A stretch of DNA of 64,000 bases from positions 310,001 through 374,000 of the forward strand of contig NZ_CP168006.1 of the NCBI RefSeq assembly GCF_041521385.1, read 5' to 3'. Shown piece after piece: positions 11,900 to 22,738 of this stretch; position 1 is the first letter of the stretch, and the number at the start of each line of letters is the position of its first letter. The notes beneath the pieces are model-generated. The model saw nothing but the letters and a program-made list of their open reading frames with translations, had not been told where the DNA came from and searched no databases. Made by a program: the position numbers and the translations under genes. This DNA is from Alcaligenes faecalis. GTDB taxonomy: Bacteria; Pseudomonadota; Gammaproteobacteria; Burkholderiales; Burkholderiaceae_B.

Positions 11900-12971
11900 T
11901 GTTTTCCGCGAAATGACCTGATTCGACGATTGCTGTACGCAAACCATCCAATCCGATGCGCTCTAAAGCGCTAACAAAGACTCGGGCAATAGTACCATGT
12001 TCATCCCGCTCTACCCTTGGCTCATAGCCGGCTTGGTCAATTTTGTTGTAAACCAAAATGCGAGGTATTTCATGGGCCCCGATGTCCTCCAGAACCTTAT
12101 GAACTTCAGCGATCTGCTCATCGCGTTGAGGGTTGGCCGCATCGACCACATGCAGCAATAAATCCGCATGGACCGTCTCTTCCAGCGTGGCCCGGAAAGC
12201 GGCAATCAGGGTCGGTGGCAATTCACGAATGAAACCCACCGTATCCGAAATCACGACCTGCCCTGCCCCTTCGATCCAGATACGACGCGTGGTGGTATCC
12301 AAGGTCGCAAACAACTGATCGGCAGCGTAGGCCTCCGCACGGGTCAAGGCATTGAACAAGGTGGATTTGCCCGTGTTGGTATAGCCCACCAGCGACACTG
12401 ACAAGGTGCCGCTGCGAGAACGGGCACGACGCTGGGTGCTGCGTTGGCGCTGTACCTTGGCCAGACGTTCGCGCAAGGTACGGACTTTGTCACCAATCAT
12501 CCGACGGTCCATTTCCAACTGCGACTCGCCCGGACCCCGCATCCCGATACCACCCTTCTGACGCTCCAAGTGCGTCCACATCCGGGTCAATCTAGACGTC
12601 AGGTGTTGCAATTGAGCCAGCTCGACCTGCAACTTACCCTCATGGCTTTGAGCGCGCAGGGCAAAAATATCCAGAATCAGAGCGACCCGGTCTACCACTC
12701 GCAACTCCAGCTTGCGCTCCAGGTTACGCTGCTGGGCCGGACTCAAAGCATGGTCAAACAGCACCACTTCAGCGCCGGTAGCTTTGACCAGGGCGACAGC
12801 CTCTTCCAGCTTGCCCGTACCGATATAGTAGGCAGAGTCTGGACGGGAACGACGCACGACCATCAGTTCCATAATCTGGGCGCCAGCGCCTTCAGCCAGC
12901 ATGACAAACTCTTCGGCATGGGCCTTGTAGTCCAGCTCGCCCATGTCCACACTAATGACCAGTGCCTTCAA
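11883..12971 (-). CDS. hflX: Ribosome-associated GTPase HflX
   Basis: GTPase that binds the 50S subunit and splits stalled ribosomes under stress. Counted from a TTG at 12971 (362 residues) it shows the HflX-specific N-terminal domain, the glycine-rich linker GGIGMRGPGESQLEMDRR (140-157), a coiled segment, then the G domain with G1 GYTNTGKS at 196-203, DTVGF, and NKID. The TTG is preceded by GGAG at six bases and begins at LKALVISVD, the first family-like segment. A GTG at 13007 would also open the frame but lies in the loop of a terminator-like hairpin, so I prefer the TTG. It is followed by hflK and hflC. Confidence 0.93.
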   Translation of the reverse strand: MKALVISVDMGELDYKAHAEEFVMLAEGAGAQIMELMVVRRSRPDSAYYIGTGKLEEAVALVKATGAEVVLFDHALSPAQQRNLERKLELRVVDRVALILDIFALRAQSHEGKLQVELAQLQHLTSRLTRMWTHLERQKGGIGMRGPGESQLEMDRRMIGDKVRTLRERLAKVQRQRSTQRRARSRSGTLSVSLVGYTNTGKSTLFNALTRAEAYAADQLFATLDTTTRRIWIEGAGQVVISDTVGFIRELPPTLIAAFRATLEETVHADLLLHVVDAANPQRDEQIAEVHKVLEDIGAHEIPRILVYNKIDQAGYEPRVERDEHGTIARVFVSALERIGLDGLRTAIVESGHFAENNASEQ

Positions 12972-12981
12972 CACTTGCTCC

Positions 12982-13020
12982 AGAAACAAAGACCCGCCCG
13001 CGGGCACCGCGAGACGGGTC
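12982..13020 (-). terminator. Intrinsic terminator or attenuator between hfq and hflX
   Basis: Arms GACCCG (12991-12996) and CGGGTC (13015-13020) with further GC pairing inside form a hairpin followed on the minus strand by TTTGTTTCT. It sits 30 bases after the hfq stop and just before hflX, so it probably separates the abundant hfq message from the hflX-hflK-hflC transcript. Confidence 0.65.
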
Positions 13021-13049
13021 TTTCAGAGTACAAAGAACTGGGTGAAGAT

Positions 13050-13286
13050 TTACTCAGCCTGCTCATCCGCAGCCAAAGTAACAGGGCGTGCAGGAACGAC
13101 GGTAGAGATCGCGTGCTTATACACCATTTGAGTGACGGTATTGCGCAGCAGTACGACATACTGGTCGAAGGACTCGATCTGACCTTGCAGCTTGATGCCG
13201 TTGACCAGGTAGATCGACACAGGAATATGCTCCTTGCGCAGCGCGTTCAAAAACGGGTCTTGTAGAATTTGCCCTTTATTGCTCAT
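13050..13286 (-). CDS. hfq: RNA chaperone Hfq
   Basis: Hexameric Sm-like chaperone that helps small RNAs pair with mRNAs. The 78 residues contain the Sm1 and Sm2 motifs, with the distal/proximal RNA-binding residues Q9 and YKHA (56-59). The C-terminal tail is short and acidic (ADEQAE), as in many betaproteobacteria, against the long tail of E. coli Hfq. GGAG precedes the ATG. It is the first gene of hfq-hflX-hflK-hflC and lies 116 bases downstream of hisC. Confidence 0.98.
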   Translation of the reverse strand: MSNKGQILQDPFLNALRKEHIPVSIYLVNGIKLQGQIESFDQYVVLLRNTVTQMVYKHAISTVVPARPVTLAADEQAE

Positions 13287-13402
13287 TGGTGAGGCTCCGG
13301 TTATGTTGTTTTTCCAGAAATGGAAGCGAATCCCATTACTTTACCGGGTTTTCCCTGAATTCGCACGTTCCAAACTGGAGATTTTTATCTAATAAGTGTA
13401 TA

Positions 13403-14485
13403 TCAGGCGCCTTGCCCTAAAATCTGCCGCAAACTGTTGCACAGTCGGGCACATTGCTCGGGCGATCCTACCGTAATACGTAAATACTGCTCAATGCGTG
13501 GCTGGCGGAAGTGGCGAACCAAAATCCCCTGTTCACGCAAGGCTTGCTGAATACCCGCTGCCGAATGCTTAGGGTGGGTTGCCATCAAAAAGTTCGCTTT
13601 CGAGGGCAAAATCTCGAAACCCAACGTCTCCAGATCAGCACGCAATTGTTCACGTGCATCAATCACTGCCTGACACTGACGGTCAAAATACGCCGTATCC
13701 TTCAGGGATGCGACGGCACCCACCTGGGCGATCGTATCCATGGGGTAGGAGTTGAAACTGTCTTTCACACGCTCCAGAGCCTGGATGATATCAGCACTGG
13801 CCAAGGCGTATCCCACCCGCAAGCCGGCCAAGGCACGCGACTTGGACATGGTCTGGATGACCACCAGATTGTCATACTTATCCAGCAGGCTGACCGAGGA
13901 CGTGCCACCAAAATCCACGTAAGCCTCGTCCACTACCACGGTCGTGTCAGGATTAGCAGCCAAGATAGCTTCAATATCTACCAAGGACAAAGGAATGCCA
14001 GTCGGCGCATTCGGGTTGGCAAAAATAATACCGGCCGGAGGCAGGCTGCGCTTGCGCACGTAGTCCTGCACATTCAGCGTGAAGTCCTCGCGCAGCGGCA
14101 CGATATCAGCAGGCACACCGAAATACGAGCAGTAAGTGGTGTAGAAGCTATAAGTAATATCGGGCAATAGAACTGGACGCACGCCGCGCAAAAACAAGGC
14201 ACTGAACACATGGGCCAGCACTTCGTCCGAGCCATTGCCCAAAAAGACATTATTGGCTTTGACGCCATGGTTGTGCGCCACAGCATCACGCAGCTCCTGC
14301 GCGCTATAGGAAGGGTAAAGACGCAAATCGTCGGTCGCCGCCTGACGGATCGCTTCCAATGCCTTAGGCGACGGACCGAAAGGATGTTCGTTTGTGTTCA
14401 ACTTCAAGAGGTTATCCAGCTTGACCTGCTCACCTGGCACATAGGGAGAAAGCCCTGCTACATGATCGCTCCACAAACGGCTCAT
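13403..14485 (-). CDS. hisC: Histidinol-phosphate aminotransferase
   Basis: PLP-dependent transamination of imidazole-acetol phosphate in histidine biosynthesis. The 360 residues show the fold-I aminotransferase signature: NPNAPTG (157-163), DEAYVDF (186-192) and the PLP-binding Lys215 in SKSRALAGLRVGYA. The start codon shares one base with the der stop (TAATG), so translation is coupled to the upstream GTPase gene. A second hisC copy elsewhere in the genome is possible, since Alcaligenaceae often carry paralogues; specificity for histidinol phosphate is the likeliest but not certain reading. Confidence 0.9.
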   Translation of the reverse strand: MSRLWSDHVAGLSPYVPGEQVKLDNLLKLNTNEHPFGPSPKALEAIRQAATDDLRLYPSYSAQELRDAVAHNHGVKANNVFLGNGSDEVLAHVFSALFLRGVRPVLLPDITYSFYTTYCSYFGVPADIVPLREDFTLNVQDYVRKRSLPPAGIIFANPNAPTGIPLSLVDIEAILAANPDTTVVVDEAYVDFGGTSSVSLLDKYDNLVVIQTMSKSRALAGLRVGYALASADIIQALERVKDSFNSYPMDTIAQVGAVASLKDTAYFDRQCQAVIDAREQLRADLETLGFEILPSKANFLMATHPKHSAAGIQQALREQGILVRHFRQPRIEQYLRITVGSPEQCARLCNSLRQILGQGA

Positions 14486-15843
14486 TACGCGTCCTTCAGA
14501 TAAGGGTTTTTAGATGACTTGAACTCGATGCGCAAAGGCGTGCCTTCCAGCTTGAAGGCCTCGCGAAAACGCGTCTCCAGATAACGGCGGTAGCTGTCCG
14601 AAATGGCATCCAGGGCGTTGCCGTGAATGACCACAATCGGTGGGTTCATGCCACCTTGGTGAGCATACCGCAACTTGGGACGGAAAATACCCTTGCGTGG
14701 CGGTTGTTGCTGTTCCACCGCTTCTTGCATGACACGGGTGAGTTTGGGAGTCGACAGTTTGGAGAAGGCGGCGGCATGCGCCGCATTGATCGACTTGAGC
14801 AAGGGATTGATCCCCTGCCCTTTCAGAGCCGACAAGGTGTGCATCTTGGCAAAGTTCAGGAAACGCAATTTGCGATCGAACTCACGCTTGATCCACTCTC
14901 GCTGGTACTCGTCCAGTCCATCCCACTTGTTGATGCCAACAACCAGGGCACGACCAGTTTCCACCACGAAGCCAGCAATACTGGCGTCCTGGTCGGAAAT
15001 TTCCGTGTGAGCATCGATCATCAGCAAGACTACGTTACAAGCCTCGATTGCCTGCAAAGTCTTGATAACAGAGAACTTCTCAACCGCTTCAAACACCTTG
15101 CCGCGCTTGCGCAAACCAGCCGTGTCGATCAGGGTGTACTCCACCCCGTTGCGCTCGAACTCGATTTCAATGGCATCACGCGTCGTACCGGGCTGGTCAA
15201 ACGCAATCACGCGATCCTCACCTACCAAGGTATTGATCAGGGTAGACTTGCCCACATTGGGACGCCCCACAATCGCCAGCTTGATACGATGCTGAAATTC
15301 CTCGTCGTCCTGGCCATCATCGACAGACTCAGGGTTCGGCACCTGCTCCAAAGCCAAGTTAATCAGCTCTTCTACGCCGTCACCATGAGAGGCGGAGATC
15401 AGGTAAGGCTGGCCCAGACCCAGTTCGTGGAATTCCACGCCACCGGCCTCGTAACGCATGCCTTCGGCCTTGTTGACGGCCAGCAGCACTTTCTGACCCA
15501 GCTTGCGCAGCAACTGCGCAATTTCCAGATCCAGTGCATTGACGCCTTCACGGGCATCGACCAGAAAGACGACCACGTCGGCTTCGGCAATCGCTTGCTG
15601 AGTCTGGCGAGCCATCTCCAGCAACATGCCGGTTTTGGCCACGGGCTCGAAACCGCCCGTATCAACCACGATATAGGGGCGGCTGCCAACCCGGCCTTCG
15701 CCGTAATGGCGGTCGCGGGTCAAACCTGGAAAGTTCGCCACCAGAGCCGCGCGTGAGCGCGTCAGGCGGTTGAACAAAGTAGACTTGCCGACGTTGGCCC
15801 GACCGACCAAAGCCACTACGGGCTTAAAAGAAACGCTTTTCAA
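14485..15843 (-). CDS. der: Ribosome biogenesis GTPase Der (EngA)
   Basis: Essential GTPase for 50S subunit maturation. The 452 residues contain two tandem G domains: G1 GRANVGKS at 14-21 and GRPNVGKS at 193-200, DTGGF and [11 protein letters not shown] as G3 regions, and NKAE and NKWD as G4. A C-terminal KH-like domain follows. The start overlaps the bamB stop by four bases (ATGA), and its stop overlaps hisC by one. This is the end of the rlmN-to-der block that E. coli also has. Confidence 0.97.
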   Translation of the reverse strand: MKSVSFKPVVALVGRANVGKSTLFNRLTRSRAALVANFPGLTRDRHYGEGRVGSRPYIVVDTGGFEPVAKTGMLLEMARQTQQAIAEADVVVFLVDAREGVNALDLEIAQLLRKLGQKVLLAVNKAEGMRYEAGGVEFHELGLGQPYLISASHGDGVEELINLALEQVPNPESVDDGQDDEEFQHRIKLAIVGRPNVGKSTLINTLVGEDRVIAFDQPGTTRDAIEIEFERNGVEYTLIDTAGLRKRGKVFEAVEKFSVIKTLQAIEACNVVLLMIDAHTEISDQDASIAGFVVETGRALVVGINKWDGLDEYQREWIKREFDRKLRFLNFAKMHTLSALKGQGINPLLKSINAAHAAAFSKLSTPKLTRVMQEAVEQQQPPRKGIFRPKLRYAHQGGMNPPIVVIHGNALDAISDSYRRYLETRFREAFKLEGTPLRIEFKSSKNPYLKDA

Positions 15844-17018
15844 TTGATTCCAACCAAGACCAAATTACCATTGCCGGTCTGGACCAGAACCCCACGTGGG
15901 GTTCCAATCAAGGGCGACACAATGGCACCACCGCCGACACTGACCCGGCCCAACAAGGTGCCGTCCAATCGCGATAGAAAGTGAACATAGCCTTCCATAT
16001 CACCGGCGGCAAGCGCCTGGGGCAGGACGGCCAAAGGAGCCAGAGCACGGTTACGCAACGCCTTCTGCGTCCAGATGGTTTGCCCGTCTGTCATGGCAAA
16101 CGCCTCAATCTGACTGCGGCTATTGGCGGCATACAACATATGGTTGTCCGCTGCGATACCGGTACCGGCCGAAAATTCCCTATCCCACACCAGACGCCCG
16201 CCTTGGGAGACGTCAAAGCAGGCAACGCGACCTTGGTAGGTTGCACCGCACAGCAGGGGATCGACGACCTGGGGAGCCCCCACGACGTCATTAATGCGCT
16301 CCAGGTCCGTCGCACCACGAGAAACAGAAATACTGCCTTCCCACACCAGATTACCCTGGGCCGCATCAAGCGCCATCAGGCGCCCATTGGGCATGCCTGC
16401 CAGCAACAAGCCGTCGATAATGCGCATTTGCATGCTGGTTTTCAAGGACAACGCCGGACCAGGACGCTGGATGCTCCAACGCAAATCCCCCGTACTGGCA
16501 TCAAAAGCCTGCAGACGGTAGTCGCTGGTGCGCACCACAACCACACCGGCACCCACAACTGGAGGCACATTCACGGCGCTGCTGCTACGGCTACGCCACA
16601 ACTCCTTGCCCGAGTCGTCAAATGCAATGACATTGCCGTCCACCGAAGCCACGGCTGTCACCACGCCATCGGAGCCCGCACCGGCCGTCAACTTCTTACC
16701 GGCATTGGTCGACCACTGCACACGGCCCGTGTCCAGGTCCACCTTGTTGACCTGACCCGATACCGTCGCGGCGTAGACCGACGAGCCGGCCACTTGCGGC
16801 GCGAAGCCTGAATCTGCACCGCTGCCAATAGAAGTACTCCAACTGATCTTGGCGGCCACACCAGGGGTGTATTCGGTCAAGGGAGCCGGCTCAAAACGTG
16901 GATCCTTGCTGGAGAACATGGAGCAACCAGCCAAAGCGGTCAGACTCAGGGCCAGAGCACTCAGGCGCAAGACACGCATGGCAGAGGATGAGGATGGGCG
17001 AGTAGTAGAAAGAGACAT
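15840..17018 (-). CDS. bamB: Outer membrane assembly lipoprotein BamB
   Basis: Beta-propeller lipoprotein of the BAM complex that folds outer membrane proteins. The 392 residues carry a signal peptide with lipobox LTALAGC (Cys32), followed by PQQ-type propeller repeats recognisable by recurring [14 protein letters not shown] and [13 protein letters not shown] segments. The ATG at 17018 has AGGAG at nine bases; the inner Met14 has no ribosome-binding site, although it would give a more usual signal peptide. It lies three bases after the YfgM-like gene and overlaps der by four. Confidence 0.95.
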   Translation of the reverse strand: MSLSTTRPSSSSAMRVLRLSALALSLTALAGCSMFSSKDPRFEPAPLTEYTPGVAAKISWSTSIGSGADSGFAPQVAGSSVYAATVSGQVNKVDLDTGRVQWSTNAGKKLTAGAGSDGVVTAVASVDGNVIAFDDSGKELWRSRSSSAVNVPPVVGAGVVVVRTSDYRLQAFDASTGDLRWSIQRPGPALSLKTSMQMRIIDGLLLAGMPNGRLMALDAAQGNLVWEGSISVSRGATDLERINDVVGAPQVVDPLLCGATYQGRVACFDVSQGGRLVWDREFSAGTGIAADNHMLYAANSRSQIEAFAMTDGQTIWTQKALRNRALAPLAVLPQALAAGDMEGYVHFLSRLDGTLLGRVSVGGGAIVSPLIGTPRGVLVQTGNGNLVLVGIN

Positions 17019-17021
17019 GCG

Positions 17022-17657
17022 TTAAGCTCCTGCCAGGGCATCAAGTTTGATCTGAACCAACTGCGAAATAGGGTCTTGCTTGAGCAACTCCACGGCCTGT
17101 TTCCAGGCGTCACGCGCGGCATCGTTCTGTCCTTGAGCGGCCAGAATATCGCCTTTACGGTCCGCAAACAGACCGGCAAAGCTGGCAGGAGGATTCGTCA
17201 ACTGAGCCAGAGCTTGGTCGTAGTTCTTTTGTTCCAACAAGATGCCAGCCAGACGCAGATTTGCCAACGGAGTCAGCGCGGGGTCATGGTTGGTTTTGAC
17301 CATCCACTCCAGTTGCTCACGAGCTGGCGTCAAATTGCCGCGTTGCTGCAAAGCCTGGGCAGCCAGCAAGACACCACGAGAGGTGTAGCCAGACTTGGGA
17401 AAATCGTTACGCAATGTCGTGCTGGCAGCCAGAATACGAGCATCGGCCTCTTCGCCAGTCTGGGCCGCCGCACTTTCCAGCGCCTCAAAGTAGCCCATGG
17501 CCTGACCTGCCTGATGACCCTGATACCACTGCCAACCACGCCAGCCCGCTACCGCTGCCAAAGCGGCAAAAGCCAGCACGATGCACAAGGTGCCCCAGCG
17601 GTCCCACCATGCTCGCATGGCATCTAGTTTTTCCTGTTCTTCAAGATCGTAGGCCAT
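17022..17657 (-). CDS. YfgM-like TPR protein, SecYEG ancillary subunit
   Basis: Single-pass membrane protein of 211 residues: a short cytoplasmic N-terminus, one membrane segment at about 22-39, and a periplasmic domain with degenerate tetratricopeptide repeats (LAAQALQQRGN, LRLAGILLEQKNYDQALAQL, KGDILAAQGQNDAARDAWKQAVELL). The E. coli homologue YfgM works with PpiD at the Sec translocon. Position between hisS and bamB is the same as in E. coli. The ATG at 17657 has AAGGA at eight bases and overlaps the hisS stop region without a gap. Confidence 0.9.
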   Translation of the reverse strand: MAYDLEEQEKLDAMRAWWDRWGTLCIVLAFAALAAVAGWRGWQWYQGHQAGQAMGYFEALESAAAQTGEEADARILAASTTLRNDFPKSGYTSRGVLLAAQALQQRGNLTPAREQLEWMVKTNHDPALTPLANLRLAGILLEQKNYDQALAQLTNPPASFAGLFADRKGDILAAQGQNDAARDAWKQAVELLKQDPISQLVQIKLDALAGA

Positions 17658-17659
17658 GC

Positions 17660-18943
17660 TCAAATCCTTGCTGACAAAACACTGGCGAGTTCAGAAAAAT
17701 CAACAGACTGTTGCTGCTCGGCGCCATCCGCAGCACGCAACCATTTCACACTGGCCTGTTCTTTTTGGAGTTCGTCATCACCCAAAATAACGGCGACCTG
17801 CGCGCCACTGGCATCAGCCCGCTTGAACTGGGACTTGAAGCCACTGGAGCCTGCGTGGACAATCACCTGCAAACCGGCATCACGTAATTGCTCGGCCAAC
17901 AACGAGGCTTTGCGCTGGGCAGCCTCGCCTTGGTGAACCATATATACCTGACATTCAGGAATGGCTGGCTGCTCGCCATCTTGCGAGCACAGGTCCAGCA
18001 ATCGCTCCATGCCAATGGCAAACCCCACGGCAGGCGAAGGTTTGCCACCCATCAACTCAATCAGACCATCGTAACGGCCACCGCCGCACACGGTGCCTTG
18101 TGCGCCCAGTCGATCGGTTACCCACTCGAACACGGTCAAGTTGTAGTAGTCCAGACCACGCACCAGACGCGGGTTCAGCGTGTAGGCAATACCGGCATCA
18201 TCCAGACGATCACACACGCCCTGGAAGTGAGCACGAGACGCTTCGCCCAGAAAGTCGAACAGGCGTGGAGCCGCATTGGCCATTTCCTGCATGGCCGGAT
18301 TTTTGGTATCCAGCACGCGCAAGGGGTTGGTATACATACGGCGCTGGGCTTCTTCGTCCAGCACGTCCTTGTGAGCCTCCAGGTGCTCGATCAAAGCCGC
18401 ACGGTGGGCTGCACGCTCCTCTGCCTGGCCCAGGGAGTTCAGCTCCAGACGGATGTCCGTCAGACCCAGCTTCTTCCACAAACGGGCCAGCATGACGATC
18501 AGCTCGGCATCCACGTCCGGCCCGGGCAGACCCAGGGCCTCCACGTCGATCTGGTGGAACTGACGGTAGCGGCCACGCTGCGGGCGCTCGTGACGGAATA
18601 CCGGCCCCATCGCATACACACGATGAGGGCGATCGTACAAGAGGTTATGTTCGATAGTGGCGCGCACCATGCCCGCCGTAAACTCGGGGCGCATGGTGAG
18701 CTTGTCGCCGTTAAGCGAGTCGGTAAAGGAATACATTTCCTTCTCGACAATGTCGGTGACCTCGCCAATACCACGGGCAAACAACTGGGTATGTTCCAGC
18801 ACCGGGGTACGCATATTGCGATAGCCATAGCTGGCCAACCAGTCCCGCACCAGAGCCTCCAGGGCTTCCCACTGTGCGCTTTCACCCGGTAAGGTGTCTT
18901 TCATGCCCGTCAGGGCGCGGAGCTTTTGAAACTGCTGCGTCAT
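17660..18943 (-). CDS. hisS: Histidine--tRNA ligase
   Basis: Class II synthetase that charges tRNA-His. The 427 residues include motif 2 ([16 protein letters not shown], 116-131), the histidine-specific segment [15 protein letters not shown], motif 3 ([10 protein letters not shown]) and the C-terminal anticodon-binding domain (about 330-427). Compare hisZ at 8355, a paralogue without the last domain. The ATG at 18943 gives the conserved start [16 protein letters not shown]; a TTG eleven codons upstream is less likely. It lies 42 bases after ispG. Confidence 0.97.
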   Translation of the reverse strand: MTQQFQKLRALTGMKDTLPGESAQWEALEALVRDWLASYGYRNMRTPVLEHTQLFARGIGEVTDIVEKEMYSFTDSLNGDKLTMRPEFTAGMVRATIEHNLLYDRPHRVYAMGPVFRHERPQRGRYRQFHQIDVEALGLPGPDVDAELIVMLARLWKKLGLTDIRLELNSLGQAEERAAHRAALIEHLEAHKDVLDEEAQRRMYTNPLRVLDTKNPAMQEMANAAPRLFDFLGEASRAHFQGVCDRLDDAGIAYTLNPRLVRGLDYYNLTVFEWVTDRLGAQGTVCGGGRYDGLIELMGGKPSPAVGFAIGMERLLDLCSQDGEQPAIPECQVYMVHQGEAAQRKASLLAEQLRDAGLQVIVHAGSSGFKSQFKRADASGAQVAVILGDDELQKEQASVKWLRAADGAEQQQSVDFSELASVLSARI

Positions 18944-18985
18944 AATTCTAATGGTTTGCTCGCCATAGACTGACAAGCGTGTTGA

Positions 18986-20272
18986 TCAAACCGTTGATGT
19001 TTTGCCGTAGCGGCGCTCAACGTAATTCTGGACAATGGTCTGAAATTCCTGAGCGATAGTATCACCCTTCAGGGTCACCACCCGCTCGCCATCCACATAG
19101 ACGGGTGCCGAAGGCACTTCCCCGGTTCCTGGCAAGCTGATGCCGATATCGGCGTGGCGGCTTTCCCCCGGACCATTGACCACACAGCCCATCACCGCGA
19201 CGTTCATGGTTTCCACACCAGGATACAGATCTTTCCAAACGGGCATCTGGTCACGCAAATAGCCTTGAATATCGTTGGCCAGCTCCTGGAACACCGTACT
19301 GCTGGTGCGACCACAACCCGGACACGCCACCACCATCGGAGTGAAGGCACGCAAACCCATAGTCTGCAAAATTTCCTGAGCCACCACCACTTCACGGGCG
19401 CGATCGCCACCGGGTTCGGGCGTCAGGGAAATACGAATGGTGTCACCAATGCCTTGCTGCAGCAAGACGGACAAGGCGGCCGTAGATGCCACAATCCCCT
19501 TGCTGCCCATCCCCGCTTCGGTCAAACCCAGATGCAGGGCGTAATCGCAGCGCGACGACAAATCCTGATACACCGTAATCAAATCCTGCACATGGCTGAC
19601 CTTGCAGGACAGCACAATACGTGTGCCATCCAGGCCCAGTTCTTCGGCACGCTGGGCATTGCTGATGGCCGAAAACACCAGGGCATCACGCATGACAGCC
19701 TGAGCTGTCCAGGGGTGTACCCGTTGATTATTCTCGTCCATCATGCGGGCCATCAGCTCGTGATCCAGGCTACCCCAGTTCACACCGATACGCACGGCCT
19801 TGTCGTAACGGCAAGCAATTTCAATCATCTTGGCAAAGTTGTCGTCCCGACGCTTGCCCCCGCCCATATTGCCCGGATTGATCCGGTACTTGGACAAGGC
19901 TTGCGCACATTCCGGGAAATCTGCCAGCAGCTTGTGGCCGTTGTAATGAAAGTCCCCCACCAAGGGAACATTCACCCCCATGCGGTCCAGTTGTTCACGA
20001 ATAGCCGGCACTTCACGCGCGGCTTCCGGGGTGTTGACGGTAATACGCACCAGTTCGGAGCCGGCTCGCGCCAATTCCTTGACCTGGATAGCCGTTGCAA
20101 TGGCATCGACCGTATCCGTATTGGTCATGGACTGCACCACGACTGGCGCCGAGCCCCCCAGTTTCACGACATGGTTGCCCCAGCGCACATCCACCGTGCG
20201 CGTCACCCGTTTGGGTTGAGCACCAACCGGCAAGGGCTGGCAAGCAGAGGAAGTTCCGGGACCCTGCGTCAT
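18986..20272 (-). CDS. ispG: 4-hydroxy-3-methylbut-2-enyl diphosphate synthase
   Basis: GcpE/IspG, the penultimate step of the MEP isoprenoid pathway, converting the cyclic diphosphate MEcPP to HMBPP with a [4Fe-4S] cluster. The 428 residues show the cluster ligands C317, C320 (ACPGCGR) and C363 ([10 protein letters not shown]) with Glu370, and the N-terminal TIM-barrel with [11 protein letters not shown]. The ATG at 20272 shares four bases with the rodZ stop (ATGA); a TTG eight codons upstream is possible but unnecessary. Confidence 0.97.
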   Translation of the reverse strand: MTQGPGTSSACQPLPVGAQPKRVTRTVDVRWGNHVVKLGGSAPVVVQSMTNTDTVDAIATAIQVKELARAGSELVRITVNTPEAAREVPAIREQLDRMGVNVPLVGDFHYNGHKLLADFPECAQALSKYRINPGNMGGGKRRDDNFAKMIEIACRYDKAVRIGVNWGSLDHELMARMMDENNQRVHPWTAQAVMRDALVFSAISNAQRAEELGLDGTRIVLSCKVSHVQDLITVYQDLSSRCDYALHLGLTEAGMGSKGIVASTAALSVLLQQGIGDTIRISLTPEPGGDRAREVVVAQEILQTMGLRAFTPMVVACPGCGRTSSTVFQELANDIQGYLRDQMPVWKDLYPGVETMNVAVMGCVVNGPGESRHADIGISLPGTGEVPSAPVYVDGERVVTLKGDTIAQEFQTIVQNYVERRYGKTSTV

Positions 20273-20763
20273 TTCTTCAAATCCTTGAGCCAATCAAACA
20301 CCAGCCACTGATCAGGAACCCAACCTCGATCAATAGCGTAAAAACCAGCGACCAACAACAAAACAACAATGATTAGAATCCAGATCCAGCCGGAACCGCC
20401 ACGCGACTCCGCATATAGACCCAAGTCCGCACCGGCCAGCCCCGAACCGGCATGATCGCGTGGCACGGGCTTGGGGGCTGCGGTATCACTGACCTGGGCT
20501 TCCAGCATGACGAGCACGGCCGAGACATCGGTCTCCAGAAAGCGCGCGTAATTACGCACCATGCCACGCAAAGGCTGCCCACCGGGCAACTGGTCCCACT
20601 CCTGAGCCTCCAGAGCCTCCAGTTGCCGAACTGAAAACTTCAGACGAGTAGAGACCTCGTTCAGCGTACACGACTGCGCCAGACGCAACTCACGTAGTGT
20701 GGGACCCACACCTGAGCCCGCTTCCGGCGCCGATTGCTTGGTGGGGTCCAGAGTCTCACTCAT
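20269..20763 (-). CDS. rodZ: Short RodZ-like HTH membrane protein
   Basis: Cytoskeletal linker family that connects MreB to the cell wall machinery. The 164 residues contain an N-terminal Cro-type helix-turn-helix (about 20-90, [20 protein letters not shown]), a linker and one membrane segment at 126-143. Only about 20 residues follow the membrane helix, so the periplasmic DUF4115-type domain of the 337-residue E. coli RodZ is absent. Both neighbours overlap it by four bases, so the gene looks intact rather than broken. Order rlmN-rodZ-ispG matches E. coli except that pilF/pilW is missing. Confidence 0.8.
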   Translation of the reverse strand: MSETLDPTKQSAPEAGSGVGPTLRELRLAQSCTLNEVSTRLKFSVRQLEALEAQEWDQLPGGQPLRGMVRNYARFLETDVSAVLVMLEAQVSDTAAPKPVPRDHAGSGLAGADLGLYAESRGGSGWIWILIIVVLLLVAGFYAIDRGWVPDQWLVFDWLKDLKK

Positions 20764-21908
20764 GCACGTTCCTGTTTGATTTGAATGACGGCCCGATCAG
20801 GCAAACGCTGTTCGATGCGGGTGCGATCACGAATATCACCCGCCAACTGTCCACAAGCGGCAGCAATGTCATCGCCGCGCGTCTTGCGTACTGTGGTGAC
20901 TACCCCGCCATCCATCAGCCGTTGGGCAAACTGCTTGACCCGGGCTGTTGATGAGCGTTTCAGACCGGACTGCGGAAAAGGATTGAAAGGGATCAAATTA
21001 AATTTGCAGCGCACAATGCGTGCGATGTCCAACAGTTCCTGCGCATGCTGGTCGGTATCGTTGATGCCGTCCAGCATGATGTATTCAAAGGTAATGAAGT
21101 CACGCGGGGCATGCTCCAGATAGCGATTACAGGCATCCAGAAGCTCAGCCAGCGGATACTTCTTGTTCAGCGGGACCAGGCGGTCACGCAGCGCATCATT
21201 GGGCGCATGCAGCGACACAGCCAGAGCCACCGGACAATCTTTGGCCAGACGATCCATCATGGGCACCACCCCGGAGGTGGATACCGTCACGCGACGGCGC
21301 GACAGACCGTAGGCATTATCGTCCAGCATCAGGCGCAAGGCACCGAGCACCTGATCATAATTGAGCAAGGGTTCGCCCATGCCCATCATGACCACATTGC
21401 TGATGACACGCGTGCTGGTTTGCTCGGCATCGCCAATACGGGCCGTTTCCGGCGCACCCAGCAAAGCACGGCGGGCAAACCAAAGCTGGCCAATGATTTC
21501 AGAAGTCGTCAGGTTGCGGTTGAAACCCTGGTAACCCGTGGAACAGAATGGACAGGCCACGGTACAACCAGCCTGACTGGATATGCACAGCGTGCCCCGA
21601 TCGTCCTCGGGAATGAAAACCGCTTCGACGGCGTTATTGCTGCCTACATCAAACAGCCATTTGCGGGTGCCGTCGGTAGATATATGTTCGTGCGACATGC
21701 TGGGCGCGGTAACGACACAATTGGCCGTCAGTTGCTCGCGGAACTCGCGCGCCAGATCCGTCATCTGCCCAAAATCGTCCTGTTGACGCTGGTGTATCCA
21801 ACGCTGCAGTTGACGCGCGCGGAAAGGCTTGCCACCCCATTGGGCGACCAGTTCAACGAGTTGCTCCGGGCCCAGGCCCAGAAGATTGGTAGGTTCGAGC
21901 GATGACAT
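20760..21908 (-). CDS. rlmN: 23S rRNA/tRNA adenosine C2-methyltransferase RlmN
   Basis: Radical SAM enzyme that methylates C2 of A2503 in 23S rRNA and A37 in some tRNAs. The 382 residues show the radical SAM triad C115, C119, C122 ([13 protein letters not shown]), and an invariant late Cys in AAACGQLAG that forms the methyl-transfer intermediate. It is the first gene of the rlmN-rodZ-ispG-hisS-yfgM-bamB-der-hisC block and overlaps rodZ by four bases. ndk lies 151 bases upstream. Confidence 0.97.
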   Translation of the reverse strand: MSSLEPTNLLGLGPEQLVELVAQWGGKPFRARQLQRWIHQRQQDDFGQMTDLAREFREQLTANCVVTAPSMSHEHISTDGTRKWLFDVGSNNAVEAVFIPEDDRGTLCISSQAGCTVACPFCSTGYQGFNRNLTTSEIIGQLWFARRALLGAPETARIGDAEQTSTRVISNVVMMGMGEPLLNYDQVLGALRLMLDDNAYGLSRRRVTVSTSGVVPMMDRLAKDCPVALAVSLHAPNDALRDRLVPLNKKYPLAELLDACNRYLEHAPRDFITFEYIMLDGINDTDQHAQELLDIARIVRCKFNLIPFNPFPQSGLKRSSTARVKQFAQRLMDGGVVTTVRKTRGDDIAAACGQLAGDIRDRTRIEQRLPDRAVIQIKQERA

Positions 21909-21986
21909 AAAAAAATAATACCTTCACGCGGTCTGGCCATTACTTTCTTGCGATGATGCAAAAAAGCCCCCTCTTGTAGGATTTAC

Positions 21987-22016
21987 CCGGCACACCAGAG
22001 TTCCAGTGGGCCGGGC
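21987..22016 (-). terminator. Hairpin downstream of ndk
   Basis: CCCGGCcCAC and GTGtGCCGGG can pair into a stem of about nine pairs plus a mismatch, 44 bases beyond the ndk stop. A T6 run occurs only about 20 bases later on the minus strand, so this is a weak candidate for ndk termination. Confidence 0.4.
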
Positions 22017-22059
22017 AAGTCTTGATCAGAGTGCCGCCAGTACTGCGCGGTTTAGCCCA

Positions 22060-22485
22060 TTAGCGGCTGTAAACGTTGCACTCTGGGAAGAAGAAAGCGA
22101 TTTCGACAGCAGCGGTTTCAGGAGCGTCGGAACCGTGAACAGCGTTAGCATCGATGCTTTCAGCGAAGTCAGCACGGATGGTGCCGGCGTCAGCTTTCTT
22201 GGGGTCGGTAGCGCCCATCAGTTCGCGGTTCTTGGCAATGGCGCCTTCGCCTTCCAGAACTTGAACGAACACAGGACCGGAAACCATGAAATCAACCAGA
22301 TCCTTGAAGAAAGGACGCTCGGCGTGTACGCCGTAGAAACGCTCGGCTTCACCACGAGACAGGTGAACCAGGCGACCAGCGATCACTTTCAGGCCAGCGC
22401 CTTCAAAGCGGGAAATAATCTGACCGATCACGTTTTTAGCAACAGCGTCGGGCTTGATAATGGACAGAGTGCGTTCAATAGCCAT
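22060..22485 (-). CDS. ndk: Nucleoside diphosphate kinase
   Basis: Transfers the gamma phosphate between nucleoside tri- and diphosphates through a phospho-histidine. The 141 residues match the family length. KPDAVAK (11-17) and the active-site His117 in [12 protein letters not shown] are present. The start at 22485 ([15 protein letters not shown]) is the conserved one; the open frame continues 57 codons upstream without family similarity. It lies upstream of rlmN on the same strand, an order often seen in proteobacteria. Confidence 0.97.
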   Translation of the reverse strand: MAIERTLSIIKPDAVAKNVIGQIISRFEGAGLKVIAGRLVHLSRGEAERFYGVHAERPFFKDLVDFMVSGPVFVQVLEGEGAIAKNRELMGATDPKKADAGTIRADFAESIDANAVHGSDAPETAAVEIAFFFPECNVYSR

Positions 22486-22505
22486 GTGAAAATCCAAATA
22501 AGAAC

Positions 22506-22529
22506 AATATAGTGTAGTCTTTGCTGCGT
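22506..22529 (-). promoter_or_regulatory. Candidate ndk promoter
   Basis: On the minus strand a -10-like TATATT (22506-22511) lies 20 bases upstream of the ndk start, with a weak -35-like CTTTAC about 16 bases further up. It would give a very short leader. The rest of the 253-base gap to valS shows no other clear signal. Confidence 0.3.
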
Positions 22530-22738
22530 AAAGCAAAATGCAGATCCGACGGTTCGCGCTAAATTTTTTAATGAAAACAAGCACTTTCATCAGATTTACG
22601 GCAACCCGGCATTTTACCACGCCAAAGACGCACGGCCACATCTTAAAATAGTGCATCTTACATTCGTTTTTTACCCAGGATTAGTCCCGCCCTCTCTGAC
22701 ACCAACCGTGCAATAAGGGGCAGGCAGACCGCATCACC

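Noticed and set aside
22486..22738. T-box type riboswitch upstream of valS
   Set aside because: No specifier loop or antiterminator pairing seen, and T-boxes are essentially a Gram-positive feature.
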